A stretch of DNA of 64,000 bases, taken from contig NZ_JAENHL010000007.1 of assembly GCF_016595235.1 (NCBI RefSeq), forward strand, positions 186,001 to 250,000, in the 5' to 3' direction. The notes under the pieces were generated by a model. It saw nothing but the letters and a program-made list of their open reading frames with translations, did not search any database and was not told where the DNA came from. How positions within the stretch are numbered: the first letter of the stretch is position 1; the number at the start of each line of letters is the position of its first letter. This document shows, one piece after another, positions 35,250 through 43,938 of the stretch. A program made the position numbers and the translations under genes. This DNA comes from Taklimakanibacter albus (lineage in GTDB: Bacteria > Pseudomonadota > Alphaproteobacteria > Rhizobiales > Aestuariivirgaceae).

Positions 35250-37196
35250 TCAATCGGGTAAGGCGAAAGCCACGATCTCATCGCTTACCTTGGGCGTGAG
35301 GATCGAATTGCCGCCGGCGGTGAACACCACATATTGCTTGCCCTTGTACTGATAGATGGCCGGCAGGGCGACGGCTGGAGCCGACACCAAGGCCTTCCAT
35401 AGAACCTCGCCGGTCTTGGCATCGAGGGCCCGCACCATCGAATCCATCGAAGCGCCGATGAAGATCAGCCCACTCGCCGTGAGGGCGGGCCCGCCTATGG
35501 TGATCGTTCCCCAGGATTCGGGCATATAGAAGCCCCATTTTTGGATCTGGCCGAAGGGTTTGTTCCACAGGCGCTCGCCGGTTTTCAGATCATAGGCCGC
35601 GATCGTTCCATAAGGCGGCTTCCAGCACGGCATGCCGATCGGATTGAGGAAGGTCGTGAGGTTGAGGCCATAGGGCCCGCCCGACATCGGGAACAGGCCG
35701 CCGGTTTCCGAGCCGCCGCTCGCCGCCTTGTCATAGTCGCTGCGCGCCAGCAACTGATAGATCTGCACTGCGCTCGAGCTGTTCACGACGAAGATCTGCG
35801 TGCGCGGATCGACGGCGCCGCCGCCCCATTCGGTGCCGCCGATCGTCGCCGGATAGATGAGCGAGCCTTCGAGGCTTGGCGGCGTGAAGCGGCCTTCATA
35901 GCGCAAGGTCTTCAGGGTTTTGCGGCAATAACCGAGGCTCGCATAATCGGCGAGATCGAAGATGCCCGGCCATTCGTCATCGATGACAGACTTGGGCAGA
36001 GCGACATAGGGCTGGGTCGGCGCCGCCGTCTCGCCGGGAACGGTCGAGGCGGGCGCCGGACGCTCCTCGATCGGATAGACGGGCTCACCGGTGGTGCGGT
36101 CTAGCACATAGAGGAACCCTTGCTTGGAAGTCTGGACCAGCGCCGGTATCGTCTTGCCGTCTTTGCTGATATCGACCAAAGTCGGCGCCGCATTGGTGTC
36201 GAGATCCCAGATGTCGTGATGGACGAGTTGCCGGCTCCAGATGACTTTGCCGGTGCCGATATCGAGAGCCGTCACCGACGTGACGATCGGCAGATCGGTG
36301 GGATAGGCGCCACCGAAGAAATTCGGGCTCGGTGAGCTGACTGGAATGTAGAGAATTCGCCTCTCGCGATCGACCGACATGCTGGCCCAGACATTGGCGG
36401 TGCCAGTCTTGGGCGCGATCTCGGGCGGCAGCGAATGGAATGTCCAGCGCAAGGCGCCGGTGCGGGCATCGAGGGCATAGATCGCGCCCGGCGAATCCTG
36501 GCTCTCGGCCCAATCCTTGCCGGCCCAGCCGATGAACAGATAGTCCTCGAAGACGGTCGGCGGCTGCAGGATGGAGAGCGGCCATTTGGCGTTCTGGGTA
36601 TTCCACTGATTGATGTCGACCACGCCATTGGTGCCGAAATCGGCGCAAGGCGCGCCCGTATCGGCATCGACCCCGTGCAATCTCGCATCCATCGTGCCGA
36701 TATAGACGCGCTTCTGGCAGGCGTGGCCAGCGACCGGTGCGTCGGCTTGCCAATAGGCGACGCCGCGATTCTTGAGATCGGGCTGCGTCAAGGCCTCGAG
36801 CGTCGACTTGGTGTCATAGGTCCACTTCACCTTGCCCGTATCGGGCTCGAGCGCGAAGATGCGATAGAAGGGGGTGCCAAGATAGACCGTGTCATTGACG
36901 AAGAGCGGCGTCGCCGACCACACCGTCGCCGGGAAGTCTGGAACCTTGCCACTGGCGTCGGGCTTCATATGCATGCCGGTGGGCGGCGGCCCGCCGGAAG
37001 ATACATCGCCCGTATGGGTACGCCAGGCGACTTTCAGCCGCCCGACATTCTCCGGCGTGATCTGGGTCAGCGGCGAGTATTTCTGCGCCGCGAGGTCGCC
37101 ATTGAAGGTCGACCAGCCGTCCTCGGCATAGGCGCTACCACCGACCACCGCGCCGAGCGCGAGACAGACGAACAGCGGACGCGATCTTCTCCACAT
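35250..37196 (-). CDS. PQQ-dependent dehydrogenase, membrane glucose dehydrogenase type (catalytic part)
   Basis: 648 aa with a signal peptide (cleavage near AYA|EDG, residue 25), so the eight-bladed propeller lies in the periplasm. Propeller repeats such as TYDTKSTLEALTQPD, ALDARTGALRW and ALDAKTGEVLWKA, the N-terminal WSTFNGDLAAQKYSPLTQI and the HDIWDLDTNAAPTLVD segment match the GCD/quinate dehydrogenase group, which passes electrons to ubiquinone. E. coli Gcd is a single chain of about 796 aa with a membrane domain at its N-terminus; here that part appears to be the separate gene 21 bp upstream. No pqq synthesis genes are in the window. Glucose, another aldose, quinate or shikimate could be substrate. 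Confidence 0.88.
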   Translation of the reverse strand: MWRRSRPLFVCLALGAVVGGSAYAEDGWSTFNGDLAAQKYSPLTQITPENVGRLKVAWRTHTGDVSSGGPPPTGMHMKPDASGKVPDFPATVWSATPLFVNDTVYLGTPFYRIFALEPDTGKVKWTYDTKSTLEALTQPDLKNRGVAYWQADAPVAGHACQKRVYIGTMDARLHGVDADTGAPCADFGTNGVVDINQWNTQNAKWPLSILQPPTVFEDYLFIGWAGKDWAESQDSPGAIYALDARTGALRWTFHSLPPEIAPKTGTANVWASMSVDRERRILYIPVSSPSPNFFGGAYPTDLPIVTSVTALDIGTGKVIWSRQLVHHDIWDLDTNAAPTLVDISKDGKTIPALVQTSKQGFLYVLDRTTGEPVYPIEERPAPASTVPGETAAPTQPYVALPKSVIDDEWPGIFDLADYASLGYCRKTLKTLRYEGRFTPPSLEGSLIYPATIGGTEWGGGAVDPRTQIFVVNSSSAVQIYQLLARSDYDKAASGGSETGGLFPMSGGPYGLNLTTFLNPIGMPCWKPPYGTIAAYDLKTGERLWNKPFGQIQKWGFYMPESWGTITIGGPALTASGLIFIGASMDSMVRALDAKTGEVLWKALVSAPAVALPAIYQYKGKQYVVFTAGGNSILTPKVSDEIVAFALPD

Positions 37197-37217
37197 CGGG
37201 ACGCACCTCCCTTTCGA

Positions 37218-37583
37218 TCATGCAAAGGCCGGCCTCGGAGAGAACATGTAGACGATCCAGCCGAGAAGGCCGACGAGCATGAGGATCACCAATGACGGAC
37301 TGTGCAGCAGATAGGCGGCGAAGGCCGTTCCGGCGATATCGAACACGGCACCGAAAGCGATGAAGCCACGCAGGAACCGGGCGTGCAAGATGCCTCCCCT
37401 CATCAGGGAGGCGAGACCTGCGAGGATGGCGGTCGAGACGATTACCAGGATAGTTCCCGGTTCGCCCGCAATGCCGCTTTGCCGATCGAAGTAATTGAAG
37501 ACCGAGACAGCGAGGCCGGCAAGAGCGGCCAGGAGGATCAACCAAAACCCAATGGATGATGCGTTGAAACCCTGCCTGGCCAT
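37218..37583 (-). CDS. Small membrane protein, probable detached membrane domain of the quinoprotein
   Basis: 121 aa from ATG 37583, preceded by GGGAGAG; a longer frame upstream runs back into the esterase gene and is rejected. Four hydrophobic segments cover nearly the whole chain (IGFWLILLAALAGLAVSVFN, ILVIVSTAILAGLASL, a middle segment around FIAFGAVFDIAGTAF, and LVILMLVGLLGWIVYMF). It lies 21 bp upstream of, and in line with, the quinoprotein gene. Its size and topology fit the N-terminal membrane domain that anchors Gcd and reads out electrons to ubiquinone, but sequence identity to that domain was not checked. Confidence 0.65.
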   Translation of the reverse strand: MARQGFNASSIGFWLILLAALAGLAVSVFNYFDRQSGIAGEPGTILVIVSTAILAGLASLMRGGILHARFLRGFIAFGAVFDIAGTAFAAYLLHSPSLVILMLVGLLGWIVYMFSPRPAFA

Positions 37584-37668
37584 CGCTTCTCTCCCTGAGA
37601 GGGAATTAAGTATCGGGCCGAAAGCCGCAAATGTCCAACCGCTTTTTCCCGTGGGCCAGGAACGTCCC

Positions 37669-38628
37669 TCAGTCGCCGAGCCGGCGAATACCACGTTTGA
37701 TCTGCTCGATGGCGCTCTCGGCTTGCGGAAAGACGGCGCCCATGGTCACGAACCCATGCAGCATCTCCGGGAAGTAAATCTCCTGCACAGGAACACCCGC
37801 GAGACGCAGGCGCTGCCCATAGGCCTTGGCTTCATCGCGCAACGGATCGAAGCCGGCTCTGAGGATCACGGCCGGGGCAGCCTCCTTGAGACCGGCTGCA
37901 AAAAGCGGCGAGAGGCGCCAGTCGGTCGGGTCATGGTTCTGGACATAGTTCTGGCGATACCAGCCATACAGGTCACGGGTGAGTAGATAACCCTCGGCCA
38001 GCTCATGATGCGACGGATAGCTCGCGGTGAGATCGAGGCAGGGATAGATCAGCACCTGGCGCCGGAAGCGCAGACCATACTCCCCACGCCGATTGAGCAG
38101 CGCCAGCACCGCGGCGATATTGGCTCCCGCACTGTCGCCGATTAGCGATAGACGGTCAGGCGCCAGGCCGAGACTTTCAGCGTTCTTGATGAACCAGAGA
38201 ACCGCCGCCGCGGCATCATCGAGCGCGGCGGGAAAGGGATGTTCCGGCGCCAGCCGATATTCGACCCAGATGATATTGGCGTTGAGCCGGTTGGCGAGCC
38301 TGCGGCAGAGCGGCTCGTAGATCGCGAGATCTCCCAACGTCCAGCCGCCGCCATGGAAGAACAGATAGCTGTCGGCCGCCTCGGCTGAACTGATCTGCGG
38401 GCGGAAAATCCTGAGCGCCGGCGTGCCGTCGTGGCCGCGGGCGATCGGTGTGATATTGCCGACGCTCTCCAGGGGCCAGGCATAAGGCTGGCGCGTGCGG
38501 TTATAGCTGCGCCGGACCTCGGCCGGATCGAGATCTGCAACGGCGCCGGCGAAGCTGAGCTTGGGGATGAGGCGGCGCGCACGGGGATCAAGGCGTATGG
38601 GAGAGAGCAGTTCGGCGGTGGCGAGCAT
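37669..38628 (-). CDS. Alpha/beta hydrolase, hormone-sensitive-lipase-type esterase
   Basis: 319 aa. The oxyanion motif FFHGGGW (near residue 90), the nucleophile elbow GDSAGAN (near residue 164), FDPLRDEAKAYG (Asp near residue 258) and LHGFV (His near residue 288) give the full triad of the HSL family. It hydrolyses a carboxylic ester, probably in the cytoplasm since no signal is present. AAGGAG precedes the ATG. It lies upstream of, and in line with, the quinoprotein pair, 85 bp from the small membrane protein gene. Confidence 0.9.
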   Translation of the reverse strand: MLATAELLSPIRLDPRARRLIPKLSFAGAVADLDPAEVRRSYNRTRQPYAWPLESVGNITPIARGHDGTPALRIFRPQISSAEAADSYLFFHGGGWTLGDLAIYEPLCRRLANRLNANIIWVEYRLAPEHPFPAALDDAAAAVLWFIKNAESLGLAPDRLSLIGDSAGANIAAVLALLNRRGEYGLRFRRQVLIYPCLDLTASYPSHHELAEGYLLTRDLYGWYRQNYVQNHDPTDWRLSPLFAAGLKEAAPAVILRAGFDPLRDEAKAYGQRLRLAGVPVQEIYFPEMLHGFVTMGAVFPQAESAIEQIKRGIRRLGD

Positions 38629-38787
38629 GGCTGGCTCCTTGGGACATCAACCGGAAAACCGCCGCACGATCTCAGCAAGCGCTGCTTCGGAGAAGCGAGC
38701 TTAATTCAGCCATGCCGTTAGATTTCCTGATTCCCAATCGATGTGATTTTCCTCACAGCGGCCTCGGCCCAGGTCATCTACTTTGAT

Positions 38788-38876
38788 CCTCGCGGTGAAT
38801 GCCTCGCTCTTTCCCGCGATGCATTCCTCCCTAGACTTGCACCCGGTTCGTGCCCTCGGCCGGGTGCATTTTTTTT
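38788..38876 (+). ncRNA. Candidate MmgR/alpha-r8-like small RNA
   Basis: The 348-base gap 38629-38976 contains a strong intrinsic terminator on the plus strand with no plus-strand gene ahead of it for more than 3.5 kb, which implies a short independent transcript. Reading back from the terminator there is an unpaired-looking ATTCCTCCCTAG (38823-38834) and, upstream, a TCGCGG...CCGCGA stem (38790-38795 with 38814-38819). GAATGC (38797-38802) can alternatively pair with GCATTC (38821-38826). This hairpin, TTCCTCCCT, terminator layout and the length of about 80-90 nt resemble, from memory, the alpha-r8 (MmgR) family of rhizobial sRNAs. The 5' end is a guess and no clear promoter was recognised. 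Confidence 0.6.
38838..38876 (+). terminator. Rho-independent terminator of the candidate sRNA
   Basis: TGCACCCGG (38838-38846) pairs perfectly with CCGGGTGCA (38860-38868) across a 13-base loop and is followed by a run of eight T. It is the clearest intrinsic terminator in the window. Confidence 0.85.
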
Positions 38877-38976
38877 GCCGTTTTACCGGCCCTGAATTTT
38901 TATAAAGAATCTGTTTGGCTTTATCAGACTTACTCTATATAGTTAGTCGAAATTAGATGAATCGCGGAGTTGCCGC

Positions 38977-39933
38977 ATGAACCGCACCATGCCTTCCCTC
39001 AATGCGTTGCGTGCCTTCGAGGCCGTGGCGCGTCATTTGAGCATTGCCGAGGCCGCCAACGAGCTGAACGTCACCTCGGCGGCCGTCAGCCACCAGATTC
39101 GCCATCTCGAGGATCATCTCGGCATGCCGGTCTTCCAGCGCTCAGGCCGCAGCCTCGCGCTGACCGATGCCGGCCATGCCGGCCTGCCCGCCATCCGCGA
39201 GGGCTTCGCCCTGCTCTCCGCCGCCATGGATGCGATTGATTCGCTGGGAGAAACCGGCGCCTTGTCGATCAGCGTCGCCCCCTCTTTCGCCGCCAAGTGG
39301 CTGTTGCCGCGGCTTTCCCGCTTCGAGGCCCAGCACCCGGATATCGACGTCAAGGTGAATGCCTCGATGCAGCTGTGCGATTTCGCCAAGGAAGGCGTCG
39401 ACGTCGCCATCCGTTATGGCGCCGGGACCTATTCCGATCTCGTTTCCGAGAAGCTCATTCACGAATCGCTGATTCCCGTCTGCAGTCCTGATCTTCTGTG
39501 CGCCGGCCCGCCGCTGCGCAGCCCGGAAGATCTCAAGGCCTATACGCTGCTGCATGACGACAGCCCGGACAACGACCCCTCCTGCCCCAATTGGGAGATG
39601 TGGCTGCGCGCCGCCGGGGTGGACATTGCCGATGTCAATCGCGGCCCGCGCTTCAACCAGTCGAGCCTCGTCCTCGAGGCGGCAATGCTCGGGCGCGGTA
39701 TAGCGCTCGCGAAATCGACGCTCGCCGCGGCCGATCTGGCCAGCGGCCGTCTGGTCAGGCCGTTCACCGGCCACAGCCCGGTCGGCTTCGCTTATTATCT
39801 GGTGGCGCCGAAGTCGAAGCTCAATCTGCCGAAGGTGTCCTTCTTCCGCGACTGGCTGCTCGAGGAGATCAGCCGCAAGGACTCGCTTTATCTCGGCCGG
39901 CCGAGCGTGACCTTGCACGCCCGCGCTTCGTGA
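38977..39933 (+). CDS. LysR-family regulator, GcvA-like
   Basis: 318 aa. The HTH (LNALRAFEAVARHLSIAEAANELNVTSAAVSHQIRHLEDHLG, residues about 6-48) is typical of GcvA-type regulators; the effector domain begins at GALSISVAPSFAAKWLLPRL. It converges on the cupin gene (21 bp between stops). The AT-rich stretch 38890-38970 upstream should hold its promoter. Likely targets are the amino-acid ABC operon or the genes across the sRNA locus, neither proven. Confidence 0.9.
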   Translation: MNRTMPSLNALRAFEAVARHLSIAEAANELNVTSAAVSHQIRHLEDHLGMPVFQRSGRSLALTDAGHAGLPAIREGFALLSAAMDAIDSLGETGALSISVAPSFAAKWLLPRLSRFEAQHPDIDVKVNASMQLCDFAKEGVDVAIRYGAGTYSDLVSEKLIHESLIPVCSPDLLCAGPPLRSPEDLKAYTLLHDDSPDNDPSCPNWEMWLRAAGVDIADVNRGPRFNQSSLVLEAAMLGRGIALAKSTLAAADLASGRLVRPFTGHSPVGFAYYLVAPKSKLNLPKVSFFRDWLLEEISRKDSLYLGRPSVTLHARAS

Positions 39934-39954
39934 TAAATCAGGAATAGGCCCGAT

Positions 39955-40434
39955 CTACGCTTTGTGGATCGGGTCGATCCAGCGCACCGTGTCCGGTTTC
40001 TCGACCGGCTCGATGTCGAGATTGACGACGACCGCCTCGCCGTCACTGCGCACCAGCACGCATTCGAGCGCCTCATCGGGGCTCGCATTGATCTCCTGAT
40101 GCGGCACGAAGGGCGGCACATAGATGAAGTCGCCCGGCCCCGCCTCGGCGACGAATTCGAGCTTCTCGCCCCAGCGCATGCGGGCCTTGCCCTTAACCAC
40201 ATAGATCACGCTTTCGAGCGGCCCATGATGATGGGCGCCCGTCTTGGCATTGGCATGGATGGTGACGGTGCCGGCCCATAATTTCTGGGCCCCGACACGC
40301 GCGAAATTGATCGCGGCGCGCCGGTCCATGCCGGGCGTCTGCGCCGTATTCGTATCGAGCGAGCCTGCCGGAATGACGCGTACCCCGTCATGTTTCCACG
40401 CCGCTTCATGATGATGATCGTCCTGCCCGCTCAT
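39955..40434 (-). CDS. Cupin-domain protein in the amino-acid importer operon
   Basis: 159 aa single cupin. Motif 1 is present as GAHHHGPLESVIYVVKG (residues about 66-82, His-rich with Glu) and motif 2 as PGDFIYVPPFVPHQEI. These supply three His and one Glu for a metal. Its ATGA start overlaps the stop of the permease gene, so it is co-translated with the importer. It could be a small enzyme acting on the imported amino acid or a sensor; nothing in the sequence decides. Confidence 0.82.
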   Translation of the reverse strand: MSGQDDHHHEAAWKHDGVRVIPAGSLDTNTAQTPGMDRRAAINFARVGAQKLWAGTVTIHANAKTGAHHHGPLESVIYVVKGKARMRWGEKLEFVAEAGPGDFIYVPPFVPHQEINASPDEALECVLVRSDGEAVVVNLDIEPVEKPDTVRWIDPIHKA

Positions 40435-41579
40435 GCTGCTCGTTCCACACTTTCCCTGCTGACTCTCATTACGATAGCGCCTTTCTCGCCGGCGGGAAAC
40501 CGAATGGCTGTCATGTCTTGTTTCGACGGCTCGGCCTTAACCGGCCGTAGATGAGCCTCGAGCCACAGGCTGTAGCGTGAGGCGGCGTAGGCGAGCAGGA
40601 AATAGACGAGGCCCGTCACGGTATAGGCCTCCGCATAGAAACCCAGCCATTGGGCATCGGTGGTCGCCACCCGCGCGGTATTGAGGAAGTCGAAGAGCCC
40701 GATGACGATGACCAGCGTCGTATCGAGGAAGATACCGATGCCCAGTGTCACGAAAGCGGGAATGACCGCTCGAAAAGCTTGCGGCAGCACGACGAGGCGT
40801 AATGTTTTGACCGTCGAAAATCCGAGAGACTGGGCCGCTTCATATTGCCCCGCCGGCACGGCCTGCAGCCCGGCCCTGACGATTTCCGCGATATAGGCCG
40901 AGACGAACAGGATGAGCGCCACCTGCACCCGGAGCAGTTTGTCGAGCGAGGCGCCGGCCGGCAGCATCAACGGGAACAGCAAGGTCGCGATATAAAGCAC
41001 GGCGATGATCGGCACGCCACGCATGAGCTCGATGAAGGCGATCGAAAGGGCCCGGAAGATTCCCATTTGCGAACGCCGCCCCAGCGCCAGCAGCACGCCG
41101 AGTGGAAAGGCCCCGGCGAAACCCACGACTGCCAGCAGCAGGGTCAAGGGAAAGCCGCCCCATTGCTGGGTCGGAACGGGAGAGCCGAGGAAGAGGCCGG
41201 ACATCAAAGCGACGGCGAGACCGATCGACAGAAACCAAAAGACAACGAGCCTAGAATGCCAGAACCGCGGGATGGCCGTGATGAGCACCGGCAAGGCGAT
41301 GAACCCGGTCGCCGCGAAGGCCTGCCATTGTGCCTGTTGCGGATAAAGGCCGAAGAAAATGAAGCGGTATTTCTCCACGATGAAAGCCCAGCAGGCGCCT
41401 GTCCGCTCACTGCAGCTCTGCGCCGCGCCGCTCCAGGTCGCCTCGATGAATGCCCAATTCACGAGGGGCAGGATGATCACGGTGGCGAGAAGTGCAAACA
41501 GGACCGTGACGATCGTGTTCCCCCAGGAGCCGAAGAACCGCTCTTTGACACTGATGCCGACCATGCCGAGCTCTCTCAT
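40431..41579 (-). CDS. Amino-acid ABC transporter permease, AapM-like
   Basis: 382 aa from ATG 41579, which overlaps the stop of the first permease gene by 4 bp. The long N-terminal part with extra hydrophobic segments and the HisM-type C-terminal domain (AFIELMRGVPIIAVLYIATLLFP, EIVRAGLQAVPAGQYEAAQSLG, VLPQAFRAVIP) match the AapM/BztC group of general L-amino-acid permeases. It forms the channel with the upstream permease. Confidence 0.9.
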   Translation of the reverse strand: MRELGMVGISVKERFFGSWGNTIVTVLFALLATVIILPLVNWAFIEATWSGAAQSCSERTGACWAFIVEKYRFIFFGLYPQQAQWQAFAATGFIALPVLITAIPRFWHSRLVVFWFLSIGLAVALMSGLFLGSPVPTQQWGGFPLTLLLAVVGFAGAFPLGVLLALGRRSQMGIFRALSIAFIELMRGVPIIAVLYIATLLFPLMLPAGASLDKLLRVQVALILFVSAYIAEIVRAGLQAVPAGQYEAAQSLGFSTVKTLRLVVLPQAFRAVIPAFVTLGIGIFLDTTLVIVIGLFDFLNTARVATTDAQWLGFYAEAYTVTGLVYFLLAYAASRYSLWLEAHLRPVKAEPSKQDMTAIRFPAGEKGAIVMRVSRESVERAA

Positions 41580-42754
41580 CCGCGCACAGTGAGGGATTGA
41601 CGGGCGTGAGCGCGGTTCATCACCAGCGAGACCGTGAGATTGATCGTCAGATAGATCCCGATCATGATCATGATTGCTTCCAGCGCCTGGCCCGTCTGGT
41701 TCGCCGTCGTGTTGACGATGCTCACCAGATCCGGATAGCCGATGGCGACGGCGAGACTCGAATTCTTGGTGAGGCTCAGATAGCTCGAGGTGAAGAGCGG
41801 AATCATGATCCTGAGCGCTTGCGGAAGGATCACCAGTCGCATGATCTGCCCCTGCCTGAGGCCTAGAGAGCGCGCCGCTTCGATTTGCCCCTTCGGCACC
41901 GCTTCGATGCCGCTGCGCACGATCTCGGCAATGCCGGCGGAAGAATTGACGGCAAGGCCGAACAGGAGTGCCGCGAATTCCGGCGTGGCCGCAAGCCCGC
42001 CCGTCACATTGAAGCCTTTGTGCTGCGGCCAGCCGACGGAGAACCCGCCCAGCGCGGCCACGACAGCCAGGCCGGCGCCTGCCGCAAGCAGCAATAGAAA
42101 GCCGGTACGGCGCCGTTGCCTTGGCCGATCCTTCATGCTCACCCGCAGGAAGACCCACGCGGCGAGCAGAATGGCTGTAACCGCGGCGGTCGCAATCGTC
42201 CACGAACCGGCACTGAATCCTAGCGACGGCAGGAATAGGCCGCGATTGCTGAACAGCAGGCCGGGCAGAGGTTCGAAGGCTCGGCGGATCGGCGGAAAGG
42301 TCTGAACTGTCGCGCTCCAGAAGAACAGCTGCAGCAGCAAGGGCGTATTGCGGATCGTTTCCACATAGATCCTCGCCATGCCGGCGACGACCGGATTGGC
42401 GGAAATACGCGCGAGGCCGAGCGCGACGCCGATCAGGGTGGCGAGAATGCAGCCGGTGATCGAGACCAGCGCGGTATTGAGCGCGCCGGCGAGAATGGCG
42501 CGGCCGAAGCTGCTCTGGGCCGAATAGGCGATCAGCGTCTCGCCGATTTCGAAATTGGCCGGGCGCCAGAGAAAGCTGAAACCGGGGGTGATCCCCACCC
42601 GGTCCATATTGGTGATCAGATTATGGCCGAGAAAGAGAGCACCGGCGATCAGCCCTGCCAGCACGCCGAGCTGAAGCAAGGGTCGCTTGCCGAGCCACGA
42701 CTGAAAGCGATTGAGACCGGGCGGAATGCCGCCCGGTCTTCCTTGCGCGGACAT
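41576..42754 (-). CDS. Amino-acid ABC transporter permease, AapQ-like
   Basis: 392 aa with about eight hydrophobic segments. The segment YVETIRNTPLLLQLFFW, a long insertion, and the C-terminal AEIVRSGIEAVPKGQIEAARSLGLRQGQ EAA loop are diagnostic of AapQ/BztB-type permeases. It follows the binding protein gene by 15 bp. Confidence 0.9.
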   Translation of the reverse strand: MSAQGRPGGIPPGLNRFQSWLGKRPLLQLGVLAGLIAGALFLGHNLITNMDRVGITPGFSFLWRPANFEIGETLIAYSAQSSFGRAILAGALNTALVSITGCILATLIGVALGLARISANPVVAGMARIYVETIRNTPLLLQLFFWSATVQTFPPIRRAFEPLPGLLFSNRGLFLPSLGFSAGSWTIATAAVTAILLAAWVFLRVSMKDRPRQRRRTGFLLLLAAGAGLAVVAALGGFSVGWPQHKGFNVTGGLAATPEFAALLFGLAVNSSAGIAEIVRSGIEAVPKGQIEAARSLGLRQGQIMRLVILPQALRIMIPLFTSSYLSLTKNSSLAVAIGYPDLVSIVNTTANQTGQALEAIMIMIGIYLTINLTVSLVMNRAHARQSLTVRG

Positions 42755-42769
42755 GGAGTGCTGGTCCCG

Positions 42770-43810
42770 TCAGCGGAACGGCGGCGAATAGAGAAGGCCG
42801 CCTTGCGTCCAGGGTTGATTATAGCCGCGCTCGAAACCGACCGGCGTCCCCTTGCCGATATTGCGCTCGAAGATCTCGCCGTAATTGCCGACCGCCTTCA
42901 CGATGTTATAGGCGAATTTCGGATCGAGACCGATCGCTTCGCCGAGCGAGGGATCGGTGCCCAGGAAGCGCTTGATCGCCGGATCCTCGCTCGTCAGGAA
43001 GCTGTCGATATTGTCTTTGGTGATGCCGAGCTCCTCGGCCTGGATCGTCGCATAGACGGTCCAGTTGACGATCTCGAGCCACTCATCGTCACCGCCGCGG
43101 ATGGCGGGCGCCAGCGGTTCCTTGGAGAGCCGCTCGGGCAGCAGCACATACTCGTCAGGCTTCGACAGCTGGGTGCGCTTGATTGCGAGATCGGAAGCAT
43201 CCTGCGTCAAGGCATCGACACGCCCGCTTTCAAGGGCGGCGATGAATTCCTTGGTGTCTTCGATGACCACCGGCTTGAAGCTCTTGCCGCTCTTGCGGAA
43301 AAAATCGGCGATGTTGAGCTCGCCCGTCGTGCCGCTCTGCACCCCGATCGTGGCCCCGTCGAGATCGGTGCCCTTGGTTACGCCGAGCGATTTATTCACG
43401 AGCAGCCCCTGCCCGTCATAGAAAACCACCGGACCGAAATGGAAACCGAGCTTGAAGCTGCGGGTGATGGTCTGCGTGACACCTGAGAGAAGAATGTCGA
43501 ACTCGCCCGCTTGCAGCGCCGGCAGACGCTGCTGCGGCGAGGACGAAGTGAATTCCACTTTCTCCGGATCGTTGAAGACGGTCACCGCCAGCGCCCGGCC
43601 GAAATCGACGAAGAAGCCCTGCCATTTGCCATTGCTATCGGGCGAGAAGAAACCGGGTGACGTCCCGACACCGACCTTGATGGTGCCGCGCGCCTTGATC
43701 TTCTCGAGCGTCTCACCGGCGAAAGCGGAGTGCTGCAGTACGAGGCTCGCGCCCAGCACAAGTGCCGCCAGCCCCGCGGCGCGTTTGAGTTTCGGCAGAA
43801 AGTTCGACAT
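42770..43810 (-). CDS. Amino-acid ABC transporter substrate-binding protein, AapJ-like
   Basis: 346 aa from ATG 43810 with GGAAAATGGGAC upstream; the longer frame is unsupported. Residues 1-30 are a signal peptide (AALVLGASLVLQHSAFA|G). The mature protein has the family-3 solute-binding layout (LEKIKARGTIKVGVGTSPGF, then WQGFFVDFGRALA, then GVQSGTTGELNIADFF) and the C-terminal YGEIFERNIG segment found in AapJ. It binds polar amino acids in the periplasm. The operon runs binding protein, permease, permease, cupin, and no ATPase gene is present. Confidence 0.9.
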   Translation of the reverse strand: MSNFLPKLKRAAGLAALVLGASLVLQHSAFAGETLEKIKARGTIKVGVGTSPGFFSPDSNGKWQGFFVDFGRALAVTVFNDPEKVEFTSSSPQQRLPALQAGEFDILLSGVTQTITRSFKLGFHFGPVVFYDGQGLLVNKSLGVTKGTDLDGATIGVQSGTTGELNIADFFRKSGKSFKPVVIEDTKEFIAALESGRVDALTQDASDLAIKRTQLSKPDEYVLLPERLSKEPLAPAIRGGDDEWLEIVNWTVYATIQAEELGITKDNIDSFLTSEDPAIKRFLGTDPSLGEAIGLDPKFAYNIVKAVGNYGEIFERNIGKGTPVGFERGYNQPWTQGGLLYSPPFR

Positions 43811-43938
43811 GTCCCATTTTCCTTTCGCATCATCCGCGTCCGGATCATGACCGGACTGTTGGAAACATGCGTATCGGAGACATGCCTCAGGGGCCATTGA
43901 GGTTTTTGGCGGCCCCGGCTGAGAATTTCTAACGTGAG

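Noticed and set aside
41580-42203. 208-residue N-terminal extension on the AapM-like frame
   Set aside because: It lies out of frame inside the AapQ-like gene; family homology and the ATGA overlap place the start at 41579.
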